This document shows positions 57,986-64,000 of a DNA stretch of 64,000 nt, piece by piece. Source of the DNA: Chinchilla lanigera (taxonomy: Eukaryota > Chordata > Mammalia > Rodentia > Chinchillidae); NCBI RefSeq assembly GCF_000276665.1, contig NW_004955470.1, positions 2,846,260-2,910,259 on the forward strand, given 5' to 3'. The first letter of the stretch is position 1. Each line of letters opens with the position of its first letter. The notes below the pieces were generated by a model. It saw only the letters and a list, made by a program, of their open reading frames with translations. It was not told the origin of the DNA and searched no databases. A program made the translations under genes and the position numbers.

Positions 57986-58169
57986 ATAAAATTCTTAGAG
58001 AGTGGGAAGAGTGGGGAGAGGGTGAATAAGGGAGGCTAAAACTGATCGCTGTGGGATGTATGCATTTGTTGAAGTATTACAGTGAGCTCCATTTTTGTAC
58101 AATTAATATATGTGAATCAAAAATAAAATGCTTTCAATATATAAATGATAAATTCGTAATTCCTTATTG

Positions 58170-59080
58170 GCTTTTCTGAAGTGCATCAGAAAATGCACGG
58201 CTGGTAAACTTATTGAGTATTTGAATATCTGTCTTTATTTGACTGGCAGATAGGCTAGCTATAAAATTCTACACTCAGAATTACTCTCCTCAGAATCCTA
58301 AATTTTATTCTGGACTTTATTCTGCACAAAGCATGCCCCACAGACCAGCACCACCTAGGAGCGCTCTGCAGCTGCAAAGTCCTCTGTCCCGGAACCTCTG
58401 TTTGAACAAGATCCACAGGAGTGTGTGGGCACATGAGTGTGGTGAAGTGCTGTTCCACCCATCAGTAGTGCTGCTGGGAAGTCTGAGATCAGTCCAACTC
58501 TTCTCCACCAAACACTGTAATCTGATATTTTTTTTCAGTGAGTGTTTTGGAGAAATTCTTTGCCATTGTTTGATGGCCTGAAATTCCCTAGGCTGTTTTA
58601 AGACACTAACACTTTCCCCTGGGTCCCACCAAGCCCCAGACTTGTGCCTTTCTTCAGATTTAGATAACTTCTTATATTTTTCTGATTTTGCCTGTTCTCT
58701 GTCTCTCTGTCTCCATCTCCGTCTCTGTCTCTTTCTCTCTCTTTGGATTATCACAGATTTTCTAGATAGACCATCCTCATTTCATACCCTTTTCCTTTTA
58801 TTTCTTTTCCCTTGACCTCCCTCATCTTCACTTTGGGAAGTTTTGTCAAATTCATCGTTCAGCTCTTAGAGTTTTTATTTTGCAAGTGTGTCTTTAAACA
58901 ACTTTATAATTCCCGGAATGTTCATTTTTCTTAGCAGACTGTCCTTGTTTTGCAGATGGGATACATCACACATCCCTAGAATTGCTAGCTTTTGTTTTCC
59001 TTTCACTATAGCCAGTTGTTTTGTTTGTTTATCTTGTTCCTACATTTTCACACTGTTGGTCTTTCCTTAATTATCTTATC
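58170..59080 (-). mobile_element. Probable old L1 5' region, antisense
   Basis: ggctagctataaaattctac, gaattactctcctcagaatc, and later tcaaattcatcgttcagctc and cattttcacactgttggtct resemble antisense ORF1/5' sequence of old mammalian L1. A C/T-rich tract lies at 58680-58745. The middle (58310-58600) is not recognisable. Moderate support only. Confidence 0.45.
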
Positions 59081-59393
59081 ATCTCTAATAAATAATATTA
59101 TGGAATTATTCTGCATTTTTAAAGAGCAATTATGGTAGTATAGTTTTATAAGAAAAGGTCCTTAATTTTAGAAGATCAAAGTTCTTAGGGATGAAATGTT
59201 TTGATGTCAGCAATATATGTTCTAATAGTTTTGTACATGTGCACACACACACAGGCATAGGTGGGGAGAAAGTGAAAAGTTTTTTGCGATGACACAAAGT
59301 GGAGGTCACGGATGTTTATTATGTATTTCAACTTTTGCCTTGAAATGTCTGCTTAAAATTTTTCATTGTAAAAATTGGAAATAAGAAAACCAA

Positions 59394-59415
59394 AATATAT
59401 ATATATATATATATT
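59394..59415. repeat. (AT)n microsatellite
   Basis: About eleven AT units, pure. Confidence 0.9.
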
Positions 59416-59559
59416 TGATGATATTTGATTGTTCATTCTCTGAGTATCTTTGAAAAGATGCCACCAGGGGTCTAAAATCCATAAGGAACCAGCTTTGTTA
59501 TAGGAAAACACCTGACAATGTTTTATTTTTTTTTTCAATTCTTTCAGTTCAAATTCAAT

Positions 59560-61055
59560 ATAAACTTGAAAAGCTACAAAAGATCAACGGCTGATGCCTC
59601 ACTACTAGTACAGGACACAGCAGCAGGCCTGCCCACAGCACAGCACAGCTCTGGACATTCCCACCAGGGAGAAAGACTGGTCTTGTATCCCCGGCAGGAA
59701 AGGCCTTGCCTGTCTCACACCACCTATTGGCTAAGCCCAAGGTCTAGTATTTTAAACAAAAGTAGAAAAGGTTTTGTTCTCATGTCTTCCCACTGTGGCC
59801 CGACACTAAAATGACCCAGTGCTTACTTGCTTGGAGAAACAGTCTTTGCTTTTCTGAATGTTAGGTTTGACGGTAGCGCTGCCAAGCTTCTAACCAGCAA
59901 CCACACGCCTTGCTATCAGCAGCTTTGAGTCAGAAGTCTCTACAACAGAAGCCACTCTGGCCAGGCAGGAAGAGGACACCCTTGCATGGTCCTGAAGCAA
60001 GTTAACTATAAGCCATTTATGTTCCTGCGTATGTGCATTGCAGGGTAATGAACGATATATGCAGAGCCTCTGAGTAACATTCTTTAAGAAATCTGCCAGA
60101 ATGTATTAGGAAGGGACCTGTCTTGGTGTATCTCTAATGAAGCAAAAGAACGTTATAATGGGATTTCATGGGTGTGGGTAGTAATTGGATTTGGTGGAGG
60201 GTGTAATTAAATTTCACCAAGGGTCGACCACCTCTGCCCCAGGAAATAATGAGGGTCAGAAAACCTTCCATCTTGCTTAAAAGGAAACATGATAAGCCTG
60301 TAGAAACTCAAAAGCACATCTCCTTAATCATGATCCAGTACGCTTTGGATTGTGAAAGATGTGAAACTCTGTCCATTTTCTGTCCCCGAGTCTCCTGCAA
60401 TTCCTCTCTCTGCTTCAGCTAGGAGGATCAAAGCAGAATCCAGTACACAGAAGGGTAGCTCCCCCACGACGGCAGATTCCAACATATGAGAGGTATGTCA
60501 GGTTGACCACTGAAGAAGCCAGCACCACATTTCCTGGCAGTGTGTCTGGAGGCCAGGCAGCCTGAAAACTCTGGATACAGCCAGACGTATCAACAGGTCT
60601 CCTAGTAGGAGTGTCAGCTGATGGCAGGCAGACAGGCATGCCCTCTCCCCAACACTAAGTGCAGCTAGTCAGGAGTCTTGATCTCTTAACTCAGGAGATA
60701 AGCCCTCCTGGGATTTGCTTGCAAGTGCTCATTCCAAAGCAGTATCAGAACTGTGATAGATGCTACAGCGATGTGCAGTGCTCTGATGTGGGAAGGTGGC
60801 TGTCCTGCTGCCAGGCAGGCCTTTATGAAGTGTCTCGCTCTTTGCCCCAATCTCTCTCCTATGTTCACTCCCTGTGACCGAGCATCTCTCCAGAGTCATC
60901 CAAGAGAAACAACTCCACCTCTGTCTGTGGACACACAGGTTGATTTGTGAATTTCAGATCAATTTCATGTCATGTCTTCTGTTCTCCACAGACTAATCAG
61001 AAATAAGCAACAGATGGGAACAACTTATTTGCAAATGACGCATACTATTTTTTAG
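59560..61055. other. Non-repetitive stretch, no gene seen
   Basis: About 1.5 kb of balanced composition with no recognisable L1, SINE or LTR, unlike the sequence around it. Frames of up to 98 codons (59518-59814) lack domains. It could hold conserved non-coding DNA, which cannot be judged without alignment. Confidence 0.4.
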
Positions 61056-61059
61056 GGTC

Positions 61060-62950
61060 TTTTACAACTTCAGTTTTGACTTAAGAATTACTTGAGTGTG
61101 CTTTAATTTCTAAATATTTGGAGGTATTCATCTTGTCTTTCTGTTGGTGAGTTCTAGTTTAATTCTATTATGGTCAGGAAATATATTCTGTGTCGTTTTT
61201 ATCTTTTTAAATTTGTTGAGGTTCATGTTATGGCCCAGAATATCTAGCTTAGTGAAAGTTTCATGAGTGCTTGAAGAGCATGCATTATGCTCTTATTAGG
61301 GGGTCTATTCTATACACGTTAATTAAATCCTCTTGCTCATTTGTGTTGCTCAGTCTCTCCATATCCTTTCTGATTTTTTGTTCAGTAGTTCTGTCAAAAG
61401 CTGGGAAGGAATGCTAAAGTCTCCAGTTGATGTTTGTGTTCTCTCTCTCTTCTCCCTGAAATCTTCTATTTAGGTCTTCTTTTTACCACCTTTATTTTTA
61501 AAATATGATTGTTTGGAGTGTTCCCTCCATTTAAATTGAGTACTACTACAAAGATGTTATAATTGTGGCAAGCATCAACTATAGCTTATAAACGTCGTGA
61601 CAAGAAGGGATAGTGTACAGTAATTCCGCAGTTCACAAACTCTTCTCTTTGTGAACAATTTGATTTGTGAATAGAAGCATTCAGCAAGATTCTGCCTCCG
61701 TTTGCGAACTCCACATCAGGTGATGAACACAACCGCAACCATCTTCCTTGTATGATCGTAAACACAGCCATCTTCCCCAGAATCGTGGAACAAATTTAGT
61801 TTGGAAACTGAGGCACCACAGTATCATATTTGTCCCTATTTTAGCTATTTCAGCGTTTGTCTTTCATTTCTGAAGTTCTAAGACCTCTTCCACCGTCATT
61901 TTCTTTGCTGTCTAGAGAATTTCCTTTATTCAGTTTTTGAGAGAATATTTGTTAACCACAAGTTCTCTAGGTTTTCCTTCATCTGACAATCTTTATTTCC
62001 TCTCAACCTGGAAAGATATTCTCATTATATATAGAATTTATTGTTGATGTTCTTTTATTAAATTGCTTGAAAATTTTGTGTTACTTCCTTCTGGCCTCCA
62101 TGGCTTCAGATAGAGAAACCTGCTGTCACTCGAATCTGCATTCTCTTGTAAATAATGCACTATTTCTCTCTCTCTCTTTCTCTGCTTTCAAGATTTTTTT
62201 GACTTACATTTTGAGAAGTTTAATTACAATATCTCTTGTGGCAAATATCTTTGAGTTTTTCCTTGGGGATCATTCTGTGTCTTGGATCTGCAGTTATATA
62301 TCTTTCAACAAGTCTTGGATATTTTTAACCATCATTTTCTTAAGGATGTCCTCATTCACTTTGACTCTTTCCTCTCATTCTGAAATTGTGATAATACAAA
62401 TGCTACCTCACTTGTTATTGTTACATAGTTCCCTGAAATTCAGATGTTCAGATTTGTCCTCAAGTTCACTAATTCCATTCTCTGCCTTCTCTGCTCTATT
62501 ATTGGGATTTTTCTGAAGGTTTGCTTGCTGTATTTTTCTTACTGTACCTTTTTACTTACTGTATTTTTCTACTCTATAACTTGTACTTGGCCCTTTTTAT
62601 TCCTCTGTTTGTTTGCAACTTTTCTATTGCTTTTATTTGTTTCAAAGGCAGTTGTAATTATCATTGAAACATTTTTATTATGGGTACTTTAAAATCCTTA
62701 TGAGACAATTCCAACATCTGATGCATCTCAATGTCAGCATCTGTTGATTTTCTCATTTAATTTTTCATTTTCCTAAGTTCTTTATATGATGAGTGAGGGT
62801 TTTAAAATATTATCCAGGGTATTTAAACATTACATTATGAAATCCTATTTAGTCTTGAGGTACAGCAAAATGTCCTAGAAAGTAGGTATGTTTATCTTTC
62901 TGCTGATTCTCACCAACACTACTCTGGAAAAAATAAAGCATTGACTTGCA
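61060..62950 (-). mobile_element. Ancient L1 (L1M/HAL1-like), antisense 5' half
   Basis: Endonuclease-side antisense text: ttctattatggtcaggaaat, gttatggcccagaatatcta, gttcagtagttctgtcaaaa. After a foreign-looking block at 61560-61810 come ttacttccttctggcctcca, tgctttcaagatttttttga and ttccctgaaattcagatgtt, the 5' region of old L1. The 149-codon plus-strand frame at 62067-62516 is the non-coding strand of this repeat. Confidence 0.72.
61560..61810. mobile_element. Possible Tigger-type DNA element inside L1
   Basis: Recurring short blocks of one theme on both strands: agttcacaaactc, tttgtgaacaattt, gatttgtgaatag, gtttgcgaactcc. Such gtgaac/gcgaac runs are seen in some Tigger-related non-autonomous elements. 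L1 sequence stops and resumes around it. Family not identified. Confidence 0.4.
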
Positions 62951-62954
62951 CTGT

Positions 62955-63750
62955 TTTGTAGCAGAACAGTGAAGGAAAATTCAACTCTCTCTTGGCCCTG
63001 ATGATATCAGTAGGGAAGTGAGGAGGCAGAGTGACAATTAGCCCCACTTCCCACCACCTTATTATGCATTTTTGATTGCGGATGAAGATGGAGGCTCAGC
63101 TCCCCACTGGCTCCAGTTAAAACCAAGAGAGGAGAAAGCAGAGTGTGAACCTCATACTACTTCATTCTATTAATGTCTAGTGAGTCTGGGGCTCAGTTTC
63201 CTACCTGACTTCTTAGGGGGTGGAGAGGGAAGGGGTTAAAATGTTCACTATCTTTTTTTGCATTGTCTTGTTTGGTTTCTTATTGCACATGGGTGTGGAG
63301 CGTCATTCAGCTCTTCCCTGGGCCTTCTGACACCTGGAGTAAGGAGAATGGACAGTACTGACTACCCCATACTCACACCTCCTGGTTTAGTCTAATTAAT
63401 ATCACATAGGGGTAAGAACCCTACTGATAGTTGAACCCAGCACAGGTAGTTAAACCATAATGGTGATTAGCTCCACTTTACATCATCAGACTAGTGGATA
63501 TGGAGGCTCAGTTCACCAATAGGCCCTAGTGACACTACTGTAATGAGAGAGACTGAGCACTATATAGAAGAATATCTCTTTGCTCAACTCCACCAGCACT
63601 ACTGAGCGAGGCAATGGGATGCTGCACCCAGCTCTGCCTACTTCACTGAGTCAAAGGTGGTATGGAAAATCAGATGCTTGCTAGACTCTGCTGAAATCCT
63701 TGACTGGGGGTAGGAGTGGTTTGGTTAAGGTCAGGCTGTATGTGTGTAGC
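62955..63750. other. Unassigned sequence
   Basis: No recognised repeat or gene. It may be the decayed 5' UTR of the preceding L1. Confidence 0.35.
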
Positions 63751-63752
63751 AG

Positions 63753-63756
<4 letters not shown>

Positions 63757-63797
<41 letters not shown>
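63757..63797. repeat. (TG)n microsatellite
   Basis: About 41 uninterrupted bases of alternating TG. The Cys/Val run in the 71-codon frame across it is repeat translation. Confidence 0.97.
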
Positions 63798-63801
<4 letters not shown>

Positions 63802-64000
63802 AGTGTAGACTGGATATTGGCAAAAAGATTTTCTGCTATTAGGCCACCATTCTCATGTTCCTTCAGTAGGGAAAACAGGATTTTCCTTGGAGCATATTTT
63901 GTCCATGTTCCTTAGAAATTCAGAGACACATATACACTGACTGGGGGACATATGGGAGGCAAAAAGGAAACCAAGAGAGCTTACTTCCATTTCACGCCCC

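Larger units (their letters stand above)
56197..58157 (+). mobile_element. Second L1 with inverted 5' arm (twin-priming structure)
   Basis: The left arm (56197 to about 57043) is antisense: ctgcatgtgagtatccagtt, cagcaccatttgttgaaa, then reverse-transcriptase sequence ending gcaaataggaataattt. The right arm (about 57044-58157) is sense: ctcatctcatataaaaacca, ctataaaactactagaagaa, and a 3' end with aaaataaaatg. The outer left end and inner right start correspond to adjacent L1 positions, as twin priming predicts. A near-perfect 11-bp duplication flanks it: aattcctaatt at 56186 and aattccttatt at 58158. Confidence 0.85.

Noticed and set aside
58317..58754. 145-codon minus-strand frame beginning with an Arg/Gln-rich run
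   Set aside because: The charged start is a translated C/T-rich simple repeat, and the rest lacks a domain.
62067..62516. 149-codon hydrophobic plus-strand frame
   Set aside because: It is the non-coding strand of an old antisense L1; the hydrophobic look comes from T-rich sequence.

Overview
This is a stretch of mammalian nuclear DNA, most likely from a rodent outside the mouse and rat group. The evidence is five short tRNA-like SINEs of the ID type, B1-like 7SL-derived SINEs, many LINE-1 (L1) pieces, old shared-mammal repeats (MIR, MER5A, Tigger, MLT1) and a class II endogenous-retrovirus solo LTR. The ID sequence is not the mouse or rat form, but the species cannot be fixed from the sequence alone.

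I find no protein-coding gene, exon, tRNA, rRNA or CRISPR array. Every open reading frame that I can identify is a decayed piece of L1 ORF2 or a transposase relic. The rest are short, lack recognisable domains, or overlap longer frames on the other strand. The window is best read as intergenic DNA or the inside of a large intron. By my reading about one third is L1.

Layout. 0-7.8 kb: mostly unassigned, with a MIR, a MER5A, simple repeats and a diverged repeat pair. 7.8-10.6 kb: old L1 on the plus strand. 10.7-14.6 kb: two ID elements, an MLT1 and an MLT2-like LTR. 14.6-18 kb: a broken mariner transposase next to a 3.1 kb L1 with an inverted 5' arm. 18-22.3 kb: unassigned. 22.3-26.1 kb: old minus-strand L1 carrying a B1. 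26.7-30.5 kb: unassigned, with a 177-bp tandem duplication. 30.9-34.5 kb: MLT1, a 2.2 kb minus-strand L1 with a target duplication and repeated 3' UTR modules, an ID and a second MLT1. 39.8-41.4 kb: an L1 relic interrupted by a Tigger transposon, itself interrupted by a solo LTR. 42.7-45.3 kb: old plus-strand L1, a 7SL-type SINE and a recent ID. 45.3-52.1 kb: mostly unassigned. 52.2-59.1 kb: a Tigger relic, a minus-strand L1 with nested insertions, a (TG)22 tract and a second 5'-inverted L1 carrying an ID. 61-63 kb: old minus-strand L1.

The interest lies in the nested insertions, which give relative ages, and in two L1 copies whose inverted 5' arms fit twin priming. I saw no new gene system. 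Repeat family names come from memory of consensus sequences and should be confirmed with RepeatMasker.
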